DNA of 64,000 nucleotides from Acidobacteriota bacterium (GCA_039030395.1 JBCCEF010000007.1:62001-126000), one strand, 5' to 3'. Shown: positions 1 to 9,616, counted from the first letter of the stretch. The notes: generated by a model not told the origin, from the sequence alone. Numbers and translations are program-made.

Positions 1-10
1 GAAACAAAAG

Positions 11-63
11 CTAGCAGGGCAGCTGAAAACGTAAGCCGAAGGCTTATTTCAGCAAACTGCTAG
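11..63. repeat. Stem-loop repeat, copy A, at the topA stop codon
   Basis: An imperfect inverted repeat with arms ctagcagggcagctgaa (11-27) and ttcagcaaactgctag (48-63) encloses a small inner hairpin, aagcc-gaa-ggctt. Read on the minus strand it closely matches the hairpin at 20265-20316, and the topA stop codon TAG lies inside its first arm. It is one of four related stem-loops in the window, each at a gene end. It lacks the T-run of a classical terminator, but it could still end or protect the transcript. Confidence 0.7.
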
Positions 64-2684
64 CGGCGGCGGCGGGTTTTCTTCGGCGCGTTGCGGCGGG
101 CGGCGAGGAGTTCGAGGGCGACATCGACGGTCAAGTCTTCGGCCTTCGAGCCCCTGGGCAGGGAGGCGTTGACCTTGCCGTCCGTTACGTAGGGACCGTA
201 GCGCCCGTCGAGCACCTTCAAGGGGCCGTCGGCTCCTTCCGGCTCACCGAGATCCTTCAACACCGTGCGCTGCTGGCGGCCGCGCCCCTTCTTCGGCTGG
301 GCGAGGATTTCGAGCGCCGCCGGCAGCTCGATGTCGCAGGCTTCCTGCCACGAAGAGAGGCTGCGAAAGTCCTTCTGATGCTTGACGTAGGGACCGTAGC
401 GGCCGATAGCGGTGGTGATGACCTCACCGGACTCCGGGTGCGGCCCCAGCTCGCGGGGTAGCGACGCCAGGCGGGTGGCAATCTCCGGCGTCACATCGCC
501 GACGTCGAGGCCCTTCGGAAGGGAGACCCGCTGCGGCTTTTCCTTCGCCTCCTTTTCCGCCTCCGTTTGGGCGACTTCCAGGTAGGGGCCGAAGCGGCCG
601 GTCTTCAAGAACACGTCGCGCCCGGATGGATGCTGGGCGATGGGCTCGTCGTCCGCCTGACGGGCGCGCAGCAGGTCTACCGCCTTGGCGACGGTGAGGT
701 CCGCCGGCGGCAGGTCTTCCGGCAGGCTGACGGAGTTTTCCTTGCCGCCCTCGCCGCGCCGCAGGTAGGCGCCGTAGCGGCCGATCTTGACCACCAGCTC
801 GTCGCCGGACTCCGGGTCCTTGCCGATCTCCATCGCCGGGTAGATCACCTCGCCCTCCTCCACCCGCTGCTGCAGGCCGGGATCGCCGCCTTCCCCGAGG
901 AAAAACTCGGCCACCAGGCCGTCCCAATCCTTTTGGCCGGCGGCGATCTCGTCGAGGTCGTCCTCCATGTGGGCGGTGAATTCCGTGTCCACCAGATCCC
1001 GAAACTGCTTCTCGAGCAGCTCCGTGACGCAGAAGGCGGTGAAGGTGGGAATCAGCTCGTTGCCCTTCTTGAACACATAGCCGCGGTCCTGCACCGTGCT
1101 GATGATCGAAGCGTAGGTCGACGGGCGGCCGATGCCGGCCTCTTCGAGCTGCTTGACCAGGCTCGCTTCGGTGAAGCGGAAAGGCGGCTTGGTGCTGTGG
1201 CCTTCCGCCTCGACGGACAGCGGCTGGAGATCCATGCCCACTTCCAGGGCCGGCAGCAGGGTTTCCTGATCGCCCAACTCGCCTTCCGGATCATCGGTGC
1301 CTTCGACGTAGGCCCGCAAGAAGCCCGGAAAGACGATGCGGCGGCCGGAGGCGGCAAACACCAGCGCGTCGCCGTCTACCTCCACGGTCACCTCCACCTG
1401 GGTGCGCTCGAATCTGGCCGGCAACATCTGGCAGGCGATGGTGCGCATCCAGATCAGCTCGTAGAGGCGGTATTGGTCCGCGTCCAGGAACTTCTTGACG
1501 TCCTGCGGGCGGCGGCCAAGATCCGTCGGACGAATCGCCTCGTGGGCCTCCTGGGCACCCTTCGCCTTGGTCTTGTAGGTATTGGCTTGGGGCGGAAGGA
1601 AGTCCTCACCGTAGGCCTTGGCGATCACCTCCCGGGCCTGCTCCACGGCACGCCCGGCCAGGCTCACGCTGTCGGTACGCATATAGGTGATCAGACCGAT
1701 ACGCTCGCCGCCGAGGTCCACGCCTTCGTACAGGCGCTGCGCCGCGCTCATCGTGCGGCGAGCGGAAAAACGCAGTTTGCGATTCGCCTCCTGCTGCAGG
1801 GTGGACGTGATGAAGGGCGGCGCCGGCCGCTGCTGGCCGGGCTTCTTGTCGAGGGAGGTGACCTTCCAAGGGGCGGCTTCGGCGGCGCCGCCGGCGAGGG
1901 CCTTGGCGGCCTTTTCGTCGAGCAGAAGGTGCTCTTTCTTCGCCAGCTTGCCGGTGGCCGAGTCGAAACTCTTTCCGTCCGCCAGGCGGCGATCTCCCAC
2001 CCGCGCCAAGCGGCTCTTGAAGCGCCCGTCCTCTGCCGCCAAACCGGCCTTCAGGTCCCAGTAGGTCGAGGAGCGGAAGGCGATACGGGACCGCTCGCGC
2101 TCCACCAACAGCCGTACCGCCACGCTCTGCACCCGTCCGGCGGACAACCCCGGCGCCACCCGCTTCCACAAGAGCGGCGACAGGGAGTAGCCGTAGAGGC
2201 GGTCGAGCACCCGGCGCGCCTCCTGCGCCCGCACCAGGTTTTCGTTGACCTTGCGGGGATTGTCCAGGGCTTTGCGGATCGCCTCCGGCGTCACCTCGTG
2301 GAAGACGATGCGTTCCACGTCCACGGCGCCTTTCGGATCGAGCAACTCCAGCACGTGCCAACTGATGCTCTCTCCCTCGCGGTCTTCATCCGTCGCGAGG
2401 AGCAGGCGATCCGCCTTCTTCAGGGCGTCCTTCATGCGCTTGACGTGCTTCTTCTTGTCCGCCGGTACGACATAGAGCGGCTCGAAACCGCCGTCGACGT
2501 TGACTCCGAGGCGCGCCCAGGTCTGCTTGCGGACGGCGGCGGGAATTTCCTTGGCGTTCTGCGGCAGGTCCCGCACGTGGCCGTAGCTCGCCTCCACCTG
2601 GTATTCATCCCCCAGGAAGCGGCTGATGGTGTTCGCCTTGGCGGGGGACTCGACGATGACGAGATGCTTGGTGTCTGTGCTCAT
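60..2684 (-). CDS. topA: DNA topoisomerase I (type IA)
   Basis: This enzyme relaxes negatively supercoiled DNA by a single-strand break through a 5'-phosphotyrosine. The 874-residue protein has an N-terminal Toprim domain (VIVESPAKA near residue 9, DEDREGES at about 99-106) and the type IA core with the catalytic tyrosine in GLITYMRTDSV (Tyr334). Four C-terminal repeats of the type GRYGPYV (about residues 640-870) replace the zinc fingers seen in E. coli. The start is the ATG before STDTKHLVIV; the frame stays open a further 34 codons upstream, but that part looks non-conserved. The protein ends in a basic tail (KKTRRRR). It is divergent from trmFO, whereas in Bacillus the two lie in the same direction. 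The identification is secure. Confidence 0.97.
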   Translation of the reverse strand: MSTDTKHLVIVESPAKANTISRFLGDEYQVEASYGHVRDLPQNAKEIPAAVRKQTWARLGVNVDGGFEPLYVVPADKKKHVKRMKDALKKADRLLLATDEDREGESISWHVLELLDPKGAVDVERIVFHEVTPEAIRKALDNPRKVNENLVRAQEARRVLDRLYGYSLSPLLWKRVAPGLSAGRVQSVAVRLLVERERSRIAFRSSTYWDLKAGLAAEDGRFKSRLARVGDRRLADGKSFDSATGKLAKKEHLLLDEKAAKALAGGAAEAAPWKVTSLDKKPGQQRPAPPFITSTLQQEANRKLRFSARRTMSAAQRLYEGVDLGGERIGLITYMRTDSVSLAGRAVEQAREVIAKAYGEDFLPPQANTYKTKAKGAQEAHEAIRPTDLGRRPQDVKKFLDADQYRLYELIWMRTIACQMLPARFERTQVEVTVEVDGDALVFAASGRRIVFPGFLRAYVEGTDDPEGELGDQETLLPALEVGMDLQPLSVEAEGHSTKPPFRFTEASLVKQLEEAGIGRPSTYASIISTVQDRGYVFKKGNELIPTFTAFCVTELLEKQFRDLVDTEFTAHMEDDLDEIAAGQKDWDGLVAEFFLGEGGDPGLQQRVEEGEVIYPAMEIGKDPESGDELVVKIGRYGAYLRRGEGGKENSVSLPEDLPPADLTVAKAVDLLRARQADDEPIAQHPSGRDVFLKTGRFGPYLEVAQTEAEKEAKEKPQRVSLPKGLDVGDVTPEIATRLASLPRELGPHPESGEVITTAIGRYGPYVKHQKDFRSLSSWQEACDIELPAALEILAQPKKGRGRQQRTVLKDLGEPEGADGPLKVLDGRYGPYVTDGKVNASLPRGSKAEDLTVDVALELLAARRNAPKKTRRRR

Positions 2685-3010
2685 CGGTTTCTTCGCTGTC
2701 GTCTCGCTGATCAAGTTCGGTACGCCGGCCGGGCGTCGCACCGAGTTCGTCGGTGGCTCGCCGGCCGCAAACCGGTGGGTCGCCACGGGGCCGAAGACGG
2801 CCGAGGGGGCGCCCTGGGGATCGCCCGCCGGGGATGAGAGAGGTGGCGGCGAGGCGTTCCGCCGCGGCGGAGCGGCAGCGCCCGGAGAAGCGGCCGCGAG
2901 AGTACCGGCCCCGTTTTCGGCCTGTCAAGGACGGGCCATCGCCGGCGCCGGTCTCGCGACGCCTCCAAAGTCACCGCCCGGCACCGCCGCGGCGACCGTA
3001 TACTCGGCTG
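2685..3010. other. Divergent topA/trmFO intergenic region
   Basis: About 325 bases separate the two start codons, and no gene is supported here. Several frames stay open on both strands because of the high GC content, but none has a recognisable product. The only clear signal is a TATACT hexamer at 2999-3004, six bases before the trmFO ATG. No good -35 box or Shine-Dalgarno sequence accompanies it, so trmFO may be transcribed without a leader. Confidence 0.5.
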
Positions 3011-4336
3011 ATGACCTCCCCGGTGGAAATCGTCGGCGGCGGCCTCGCCGGTTCCGAATGCGCCTTCCAGCTCGCCGAGCGCGGAGTGCCGGTAGTGCTG
3101 CACGAAATGCGGCCGGGGCGCGCCACCCCCGCCCACAAAACGGACCGCTTCGCCGAGCTGGTGTGCAGCAATTCCTTTCGCAGCGATGACCCGTTCCATG
3201 CGGCGGGTCTCCTCAAGCGCGAGATGGAGTCCTTCGATTCGCTGATCATCGCCTGCGCCCGGGGCGCGGCGGTACCGGCCGGCGGCGCCCTGGCAATGGA
3301 TCGCGATCGCTTCGCCGCGGCGGTGAGCGAACGCCTGGAAAGCCATCCCCGCATCGAAATCCGCCGGGGCGAGGTGCGGACCCTGCCGCACGGCGATGCG
3401 GTGATCGCCACCGGACCGCTGACGTCCCCGGCGATGGCCGAGGCGCTACAGGAACTCCTCGGCGAGGAGTACCTCTACTTCTACGACTCCATCGCCCCCA
3501 TCGTCGACGCCGAGAGCCTCGACATGGAGCAGCTCTTCTGGCAGTCGCGCTACGGTAAGGGCGACGGCGATGACTATTTGAATGCCGGCCTCGACCGCGC
3601 GCAGTACGCGGTCTTCTACGAAGCGCTGACCGGCGCTGAAGTATTGCCTCTCCACGACTTCGAGAAGGGCCTTTTCTTCGAGGGCTGCATGCCGATCGAA
3701 GAACTCGCCCGCCGCGGCGTCGACACCCTGCGCTTTGGCTGCATGAAGCCGGTGGGCCTGACGGCACCGGACGGCCGGCGCTTCCACGCGGTGCTGCAGC
3801 TGCGGCGCGAAAACCTGGCCAAGACCCATTTCAATCTGGTGGGCTTCCAGTCGCGCATGAAGTGGCCGGAGCAGAAGCGGGTGTTCCGCCTGATCCCGGG
3901 GCTGGAGACGGTCGAGATCGTCCGCTACGGGCAGATCCACCGCAACACCTTCATCAACTCCCCCACCCACCTCGACAAGCTCTATCGCCTGAAAGCGCGC
4001 CCGAGGCTGCGGCTGGCCGGCCAGATCACCGGCGTCGAGGGGTATCTGGAATCGGCGGCGACGGGCCTGCTGATCGCTCTCTATACGGTTCTGGAACGGG
4101 ACGGACGAACCTTCGAGCCGCTGCCGGCGAGCACCGCCTTGGGCGCCCTCGCCCGGCACTTGACGGAGTCCGAGGCCAAGCGCTTCCAGCCGGCCAACGT
4201 CAACTACGGGCTGTTCGACGAACTGACCGAGCGGGTGCCCAAGAAAGAGCGCCGGCAGGCCTACGTGGCGCGAGCCCAGAAAGCCCTGCGGGATTGGAGG
4301 AAAGCCCACTCCCTCGATGCCGCCGTCACGGCCTGA
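3011..4336 (+). CDS. trmFO: Folate/FAD-dependent tRNA (uracil-54-C5)-methyltransferase TrmFO
   Basis: TrmFO makes ribothymidine at position 54 of tRNA, using methylenetetrahydrofolate and FAD rather than the SAM used by TrmA. The 441-residue protein starts with an FAD-binding Rossmann motif (IVGGGLAGSE, about residues 7-16). It carries the family signatures HEMRP, FAELVCSNSFRSD (with a conserved cysteine) and NTFINSPTHLD. The frame is open upstream, but homology begins at MTSPVEIVGG. No Shine-Dalgarno sequence is visible, and a TATACT box lies just before the ATG. It is followed closely by xerC, hslV and hslU, as in Firmicutes. Confidence 0.96.
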   Translation: MTSPVEIVGGGLAGSECAFQLAERGVPVVLHEMRPGRATPAHKTDRFAELVCSNSFRSDDPFHAAGLLKREMESFDSLIIACARGAAVPAGGALAMDRDRFAAAVSERLESHPRIEIRRGEVRTLPHGDAVIATGPLTSPAMAEALQELLGEEYLYFYDSIAPIVDAESLDMEQLFWQSRYGKGDGDDYLNAGLDRAQYAVFYEALTGAEVLPLHDFEKGLFFEGCMPIEELARRGVDTLRFGCMKPVGLTAPDGRRFHAVLQLRRENLAKTHFNLVGFQSRMKWPEQKRVFRLIPGLETVEIVRYGQIHRNTFINSPTHLDKLYRLKARPRLRLAGQITGVEGYLESAATGLLIALYTVLERDGRTFEPLPASTALGALARHLTESEAKRFQPANVNYGLFDELTERVPKKERRQAYVARAQKALRDWRKAHSLDAAVTA

Positions 4337-4352
4337 GCCTGTCCGCCGGCCC

Positions 4353-4357
4353 GGAGG
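4353..4357 (+). promoter_or_regulatory. Ribosome binding site that selects a TTG start for xerC
   Basis: GGAGG lies seven bases before an in-frame TTG (4365). The first ATG that keeps the conserved N-terminus (4389) has no such site, and the earlier in-frame ATG (4317) lies inside trmFO. The site therefore favours TTG initiation at 4365. Confidence 0.65.
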
Positions 4358-4364
4358 TACTCCT

Positions 4365-5327
4365 TTGCCTGTGGGAAACTCCACGTCGATGCGCCGCCTC
4401 ATCGAGGACTTTCTCGACCACCTCGCCCTCGACCGCAATCTGTCGCCGCATACCCTGCGCGCCTACCGGACAGACCTCGAGGGGTTTCTTGGTTTTCTGG
4501 CCCAGGACTTCCTCGCCATCGCTCCGGCGGAGCTGACGCCGGAAGCGGTGGACGGCCAAGGGGTGCGGGCGTACCTCGCCGCCCGCCACCGGGACGGGGT
4601 CAGCCGGCGCACCCAGGCCCGGGCCCTGTCGGCGATCAAGAGCCTGTTCCGCTGGGCCTGCCGCCGCGGGGTGCTCGCCAGCAATCCGGCCGCCGCGGTG
4701 CCGACGCCGAAGACCCCCAAGACCCTGCCGCGCCATCTGCGGCCGGAAGAGATCGAGCAACTGCTGGGGTTCACCTCGAGCGCGCCGGGTGAGGAGGATC
4801 CCCTCGCCCTGCGCGATCGGGCGCTCCTCGAGGTGCTCTACGCCAGTGGCCTGCGGGTGAGCGAACTGGTGGGCCTCGACTGGCCGGACCTCGATCTCGC
4901 CGCCCGGGTCTTGCGGGTACTCGGCAAAGGCGGCCGGGAGCGCATGGTGCCTTTTGGCCGCGAAGGCGAACGGGCGCTTCGCCAATGGTTGGCCGTGTGG
5001 GAGTCCGTCCGACAGCCGGCGGAGCGCGCCGACGATTCCAGCGAGCCGGTATTCCTCAACTATCGCGGCGGCCGCCTGAGCGCCCGCTCGGTGCGGCGGG
5101 TGATCGACAAGCGGGTGGAGGGAGCCGCCCTGGCCGCCGGCGTTCACCCGCATACGCTGCGCCACACCTTCGCCACTCACCTGCTGGAGAGCGGCGCGGA
5201 TCTGCGCGCCATCCAGGAGCTTTTGGGCCATCGCTCGCTCTCCACCACCGAGCGCTATACTCACGTCGAAATCGAGCGCCTCCTGTCCGTATACCGGGAT
5301 GCGCATCCTCGCGCTCGACGAGAGTGA
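4365..5327 (+). CDS. xerC: Site-specific tyrosine recombinase XerC
   Basis: XerC resolves chromosome dimers at dif together with XerD. The protein of about 320 residues has the SAM-like core-binding N-domain (FLDHLALDRNLSPHTLRAY) and the tyrosine recombinase catalytic domain. The active-site residues are all present: Arg in ASGLRVSEL, Lys in LGKGGRERMV, the HTLRHTFATHLL box (His and Arg), His in LGHRSLSTT and the nucleophilic Tyr in ERYTHV. I chose the TTG at 4365 because GGAGG lies seven bases upstream; ATG 4389 is the alternative. It sits between trmFO and hslV, the conserved codV position of Bacillus. XerD has similar motifs, so the XerC assignment rests partly on context. Confidence 0.93.
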   Translation: MPVGNSTSMRRLIEDFLDHLALDRNLSPHTLRAYRTDLEGFLGFLAQDFLAIAPAELTPEAVDGQGVRAYLAARHRDGVSRRTQARALSAIKSLFRWACRRGVLASNPAAAVPTPKTPKTLPRHLRPEEIEQLLGFTSSAPGEEDPLALRDRALLEVLYASGLRVSELVGLDWPDLDLAARVLRVLGKGGRERMVPFGREGERALRQWLAVWESVRQPAERADDSSEPVFLNYRGGRLSARSVRRVIDKRVEGAALAAGVHPHTLRHTFATHLLESGADLRAIQELLGHRSLSTTERYTHVEIERLLSVYRDAHPRARRE

Positions 5328-5371
5328 CCCCTACTGCGAACCACGAGTTATCCAACGGATGAGTACCCCTG

Positions 5372-5935
5372 ATGAGTGACTTTCATGCAACGACCGTGCT
5401 CATGGTGCGTCGCAATGGCCGAGTGTGCATGGCCAGCGACGGCCAGGTCACGTTGAACAATACGGTGATCAAAGCCGGCGCCGCCAAGGTGCGGCGGGCC
5501 GGTGACGGTGGTGTTTTGGTCGGTTTCGCCGGTGGCGCCGCCGATGGACTGGCGCTGTTCTCGCGCCTCGAAGGCAAGCTGGAGGAATACAGCGGCAACC
5601 TGGAGCGGGCGGTGGTCGAACTCGCCAAAGACTGGCGGACGGACCGCGCGATGCGCCAGCTCCAGGCCCAGATGGTGGTGTCCGACGTCGACAAGAGCTT
5701 CCTTTTGAACGGCGCCGGCGATCTGATGCAGCCGGACCTGATGGATGCCGGAGGGGATGGCGTCCTGGCGATCGGCTCCGGCGGGCACTTTGCCTTGGCC
5801 GCCGCTCGCGCGCTGCTCTCCCACACGGACCTCTCCGCCGCCGAGGTAGTGCGCGAAGCGATGGCCGTGGCGGCCGACATCTGTGTCTTCACCAACGACC
5901 AACTCACCCTCGAGGAGCTCTCCGATGGCGATTGA
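5372..5935 (+). CDS. hslV: ATP-dependent protease peptidase subunit HslV
   Basis: HslV is the proteasome-like threonine peptidase of the HslUV (ClpQY) complex in the cytoplasm. The protein has 187 residues. The N-terminus reads [14 protein letters not shown], so a six-residue propeptide would be removed to expose Thr7, and the Met-Thr start of E. coli is not used. Family signatures are [28 protein letters not shown] and [15 protein letters not shown]. Its stop overlaps the hslU start by 11 bases, which suggests translational coupling. Confidence 0.96.
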   Translation: MSDFHATTVLMVRRNGRVCMASDGQVTLNNTVIKAGAAKVRRAGDGGVLVGFAGGAADGLALFSRLEGKLEEYSGNLERAVVELAKDWRTDRAMRQLQAQMVVSDVDKSFLLNGAGDLMQPDLMDAGGDGVLAIGSGGHFALAAARALLSHTDLSAAEVVREAMAVAADICVFTNDQLTLEELSDGD

Positions 5936-7352
5936 GATCTCAGAAGTGAGCCTCGCCCTCGAGGACATGACGCCACGGGAGATCGTGGCGGAACTCGACA
6001 AGTATGTGGTCGGCCAGCACGACGCGAAGCGCGCCGTCGCCATCGCGCTGCGCAACCGCTGGCGCCGCCAGCAGCTCGATCCGGAAATGGCCGAAGAGGT
6101 GGCGCCCAAGAACATTCTGATGATCGGCCCTACCGGTGTCGGCAAGACGGAGATCGCGCGCCGTCTGGCGCGCCTTGCCAAGGCGCCGTTCATCAAGGTC
6201 GAGGCCTCGAAGTTCACCGAAGTCGGCTATGTTGGCCGCGACGTCGAATCGATGGTGCGCGACCTGGTCGAAATCGCCTTCGCCATGGTGCGCGAGGAGA
6301 AGCGCGCCGCGGTGCAGGAAGAGGCCGCCTCGCGGGCCGAGGATCGCCTGCTGCAGTTGCTGGTGCCATCGCGCCCGGCAGTGGGCTACGGCAGCGGCTA
6401 TGCCGGCGCGCTGAGCAGCCTGAGCCGCTACGGCGAGCCCGAGGAGAAAGAAGAACCGGAGGAAGACGACACCCAGGAGACGCGGGAGAAGTTCCGCCAG
6501 AAGCTTCGGGAAGGCAAGCTCGACAACCGCCAGGTGGAGATCGAAGTCGAGGAGTCGGCCTATCCGAGCTTCGAGATGTTCACCCCGCAGGGAGTGGAAG
6601 AGGTGGGCGTCAACGTCAAGGACATGCTGCCGGGCCTCTTTGGCGGCCGCCGGCGCAAGCAGCAGGTGACCGTCGCCGATGCGCGCGAGATCCTCGCCCA
6701 GCAGGAAGCCGAAAAGCTGATCGACCGCCAGCAGGTGGCGCGCGAAGCGCGCGGCCGGGTCGAGCAGGGCGGCATGATCTTCCTGGACGAGATCGACAAG
6801 GTGGCCGGCCGGGAAGGCGGCCGCGGACCGGACGTCTCTCGCGAAGGGGTGCAGCGCGACCTGCTGCCGATCGTCGAGGGCACCACCGTCACCACCAAAT
6901 ACGGCATGGTGAAAACGGACCACATCCTGTTCATCGCCGCCGGCGCCTTCCACGTCAGCAAACCCTCGGATCTGATTCCGGAACTGCAGGGCCGCTTCCC
7001 CATACGGGTTGAATTGAACGCCTTGACGGAGCACGACTTCGTGCGCATTCTCACCGAGCCGGAGGCGGCCCTCACCAAGCAGTACGAGGCGCTGATGGGC
7101 ACCGAAGGGCTGACCCTGTCGTTCACCGACGACGCCGTCGAGGAAATCGCCAAGCTGGCCGTGGAGGTCAACTCGTCAACCGAGAACATCGGCGCCCGGC
7201 GCCTCGCCACGCTGGTCGAGCGGCTGCTCGACGAAGTCTCCTTCGAGGCCCCGGCGATGGACGGCGCCACCGTCAAGGTGGACGCCAGCTATGTGCGCAA
7301 GTACCTGGCCGACGTGGTCAAAGACCGGGATCTCTCGCGCTATGTCCTGTAA
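5925..7352 (+). CDS. hslU: ATP-dependent protease ATPase subunit HslU
   Basis: HslU is the AAA+ unfoldase that feeds substrates to HslV. The 475-residue protein begins [20 protein letters not shown]; an upstream in-frame ATG lies within hslV and gives a non-homologous extension. It has Walker [10 protein letters not shown], the [19 protein letters not shown] signature, an intermediate domain of about 130 residues rich in charged residues, Walker B MIFLDEID and the C-terminal DLSRYVL tail that docks into HslV pockets. It ends a tight xerC-hslV-hslU run. Confidence 0.97.
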   Translation: MAIEISEVSLALEDMTPREIVAELDKYVVGQHDAKRAVAIALRNRWRRQQLDPEMAEEVAPKNILMIGPTGVGKTEIARRLARLAKAPFIKVEASKFTEVGYVGRDVESMVRDLVEIAFAMVREEKRAAVQEEAASRAEDRLLQLLVPSRPAVGYGSGYAGALSSLSRYGEPEEKEEPEEDDTQETREKFRQKLREGKLDNRQVEIEVEESAYPSFEMFTPQGVEEVGVNVKDMLPGLFGGRRRKQQVTVADAREILAQQEAEKLIDRQQVAREARGRVEQGGMIFLDEIDKVAGREGGRGPDVSREGVQRDLLPIVEGTTVTTKYGMVKTDHILFIAAGAFHVSKPSDLIPELQGRFPIRVELNALTEHDFVRILTEPEAALTKQYEALMGTEGLTLSFTDDAVEEIAKLAVEVNSSTENIGARRLATLVERLLDEVSFEAPAMDGATVKVDASYVRKYLADVVKDRDLSRYVL

Positions 7353-7356
7353 ACCG

Positions 7357-8649
7357 ATGCATTCGCCACGTCCCCACTTCGGCCTCGCCCTGCTCCTCGC
7401 GGCGCTGCTGCCCACGACCGGCTGCGGCAAGCAGGGCGACCCGCTGCCGCCGCTCCGCACCATTCCAGCGCCGGCGCAGGAGTTGGCGGTCCAGCAGCGA
7501 GGCTCCGAGCTGATGATCTCCTTCGAGTATCCGAACCGCACCACCTCCGGAGCGGCGCTGGCGGGGATCGACGAGATCGAGCTGTGGCAACTCGAACGAG
7601 CCGCGATCCTGCCGCCACCTCCCCCGCCACCGGCAGAAGAGACCGCCGAAGAAGAGGCACCGCAAGAGGCCGCCCCGGAGGAACCGGCGGCAGAGATTGA
7701 AGCCTCCGGAGAAGGCTCGAACGATGCCGAGGAACCGGTTCCGCCGGCAAGCGAGTCCGCCAGCGACCCGCCGGCCGAGGACCCGACGGCGCAATACCAG
7801 CTTCCTTCGGTCGAAGCGCGGGAGTTCGCCGGCGCGGCCACCCGGCGGCTGTCCCTGCGCGGCGAGGACCTGCAGGACGCCGTCGAGGGCAGCCGCATTG
7901 CGCTCCGCCTGCCGTACACGCCCTCAGTAGACGAAGGGAGCGAAGAAGCCGGCGACACGACGCCCACCGCGCTGCTGCTGGCGGTGCGCACCCGCACCGC
8001 CGAGGGCGAGACCTCGGGCTTCTCCAACTTCGCCGGCATCATTCCGCGAGTTCCGCCGCCAGCGGTCACCGCCCTGACCGTCGAAGAACAGCCGGACGGC
8101 GTGCAGTTGAGCTGGACCTTCGAGGACGCCGCCGACGACACCTACGCCGGCGGCGTTCCGGGATTCGCCATCTACCGCCGCGACGCCTCCAGCCGCGGTT
8201 TCGACGAACCGCTGCAGCTGGTCGGCGACAAGCAGCGGCGCTTCAAGGACCTCGACGCCACCTACGGCAAGCGCTACGTCTACTCGGTCACCCGGGTGGC
8301 TCAGCGCCGGCCGCGCATCGAAAGCGCCATCGGCGCGGCGCGGGAAGTGGCCTTCGAGGACCGCTTCGCGCCGCCGGATCCGACCGGCGTGGTGGGCTTG
8401 TCCGAACAAGGACGAATTCGCCTGCTGTGGAACGCGGTGGACGCCCCGGACCTCGCCGGCTACCGCGTTTACCGGCGCGATACCGGAATGACCGAGTGGA
8501 CCGCGCTCACCCGCGGTCCGGTGCAGGCCACCGAGTACGTCGATACGGGTCTCGCGGTCGGCCAATCCCTCGACTACCGCGTCACCGCCCTGGACGCGAT
8601 CGGCAACGAGAGCGCCGGCGAGGACGTGATCACCGCGCCGGTGCGGTAG
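7357..8649 (+). CDS. Lipoprotein with LptM-like N-terminus and fibronectin-like repeats
   Basis: The protein of about 430 residues starts with a lipoprotein signal ending PTTGC, followed by GKQGDPLPP. That segment resembles the LptM/YifL motif (C-G-x-K-G-x-L-x-x-P), a small lipoprotein encoded directly before dapF in enterobacteria; dapF follows here as well. After the N-terminus come a proline-rich stretch (PPPPPPPAEE), an acidic low-complexity region and two or three fibronectin type III-like segments (VTALTVEEQPDGVQLSW, VVGLSEQGRIRLLWNAV, AGYRVYRRD). It is probably anchored to a membrane facing the periplasm. An ATG at 7342 overlapping the hslU stop is an alternative start. The exact function is unknown. 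Confidence 0.8.
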   Translation: MHSPRPHFGLALLLAALLPTTGCGKQGDPLPPLRTIPAPAQELAVQQRGSELMISFEYPNRTTSGAALAGIDEIELWQLERAAILPPPPPPPAEETAEEEAPQEAAPEEPAAEIEASGEGSNDAEEPVPPASESASDPPAEDPTAQYQLPSVEAREFAGAATRRLSLRGEDLQDAVEGSRIALRLPYTPSVDEGSEEAGDTTPTALLLAVRTRTAEGETSGFSNFAGIIPRVPPPAVTALTVEEQPDGVQLSWTFEDAADDTYAGGVPGFAIYRRDASSRGFDEPLQLVGDKQRRFKDLDATYGKRYVYSVTRVAQRRPRIESAIGAAREVAFEDRFAPPDPTGVVGLSEQGRIRLLWNAVDAPDLAGYRVYRRDTGMTEWTALTRGPVQATEYVDTGLAVGQSLDYRVTALDAIGNESAGEDVITAPVR

Positions 8650-8667
8650 CCCCTCCGCGGCTCCCCG

Positions 8668-9501
8668 ATGGACTTTCTCAAGGCCTCCGGCGCCGGCAAC
8701 GACTTTGTCGTGCTGCCGGAGCCGCTGGCCGCTCCTTCCCTCGAGCAGATCCGCGCCTGGTGCCGCCGAGGGCTCTCCCTCGGCGCCGATGGCCTGTGCG
8801 TGCTGCGACGCGACGGCGACGAGGTGGCGATGAGCTATTTCAATGCCGACGGCAGCGAGGCGGAGCTGTGCCTGAACGGCTCGCGCTGCGCCGTGCGTTG
8901 CGCCCTGGAACTGGGCTGGGGGAAAGGGGAAATTGCCCTGCGGACGGCCGCCGGGGTACTGCGTGGTCGCGATGCCGGGGATGGGCGTATCCGCCTCTCC
9001 GCCCCGTTACCGGAGGCACTGCCCCGACCGGTGGAACAGTCGATCGAGGGAACGAACTACCGTGGCTGGTTCGTCACCGTCGGGGTGCCCCATCTGGTGC
9101 TCTTCCAGGATCGGCCGCTGTCGGACGCCCCGGTGGCCGCAGCCGGCCCCGCCCTGCGGGCGAGCCCGGCCGCCGGGCCGATCGGCGCCAACATCCACTT
9201 CGTGCGTTTGATCGGCGAGGACCGCTTCGAGATCCGCAGCTATGAGCGCGGCGTGGAGGCGGAAACGCTGGCCTGCGGTACCGGGGTCCTGGCAACGGCG
9301 GCGGCAACCCACGCCGCCGGCCGCGGAGGGCCTCCCTGGGAAGCTCTCACCGCCGGAGGGTTCATCCTCGGAGTCGAGGGCGAGGTTTCCGGAGCTCGCA
9401 TCGCCCAATGGACCCTCACCGGCGACGCCCGCATCGTCGCCCGGGGTACCCTCTCGCCGGGAGCGGAATGCCTTCCCGAGCCGCCGCACTGGTCGGACTA
9501 G
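8668..9501 (+). CDS. dapF: Diaminopimelate epimerase
   Basis: DapF converts LL- to meso-diaminopimelate for lysine and peptidoglycan synthesis in the cytoplasm. The protein has 277 residues. The two catalytic cysteines sit in the expected settings: NGSRCAVRC in the first half and ACGTGVLATAA in the second. The N-terminal KASGAGNDFVVL and the later GANIHFVR segment are also family signatures. It lies 18 bases after the lipoprotein gene and ends just before a convergent receptor gene. Confidence 0.96.
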   Translation: MDFLKASGAGNDFVVLPEPLAAPSLEQIRAWCRRGLSLGADGLCVLRRDGDEVAMSYFNADGSEAELCLNGSRCAVRCALELGWGKGEIALRTAAGVLRGRDAGDGRIRLSAPLPEALPRPVEQSIEGTNYRGWFVTVGVPHLVLFQDRPLSDAPVAAAGPALRASPAAGPIGANIHFVRLIGEDRFEIRSYERGVEAETLACGTGVLATAAATHAAGRGGPPWEALTAGGFILGVEGEVSGARIAQWTLTGDARIVARGTLSPGAECLPEPPHWSD

Positions 9502-9540
9502 GGGCACCTACCTCCCCAGCCGCCGTTTTCCAACTTCCTA

Positions 9541-9573
9541 GAAAGAAAAAGGGCCGCGGAAACCCGCGGCCCT
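9541..9573 (-). terminator. Rho-independent terminator of the TonB-dependent receptor gene
   Basis: On the minus strand a perfect 10-bp stem (agggccgcgg / ccgcggccct, loop of four bases, 9550-9573) is followed by TTTTTCTTTC. It lies 43 bases past the receptor stop codon. Confidence 0.88.
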
Positions 9574-9616
9574 CGGTGCCTCCCATACGAAAGGACTTGC
9601 TGCTGCTCTCGCCTGC

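Noticed and set aside
567-2837. 756-residue plus-strand frame antisense to topA
   Set aside because: It is the mirror frame of topA caused by GC-rich third positions; its translation has no recognisable domain.
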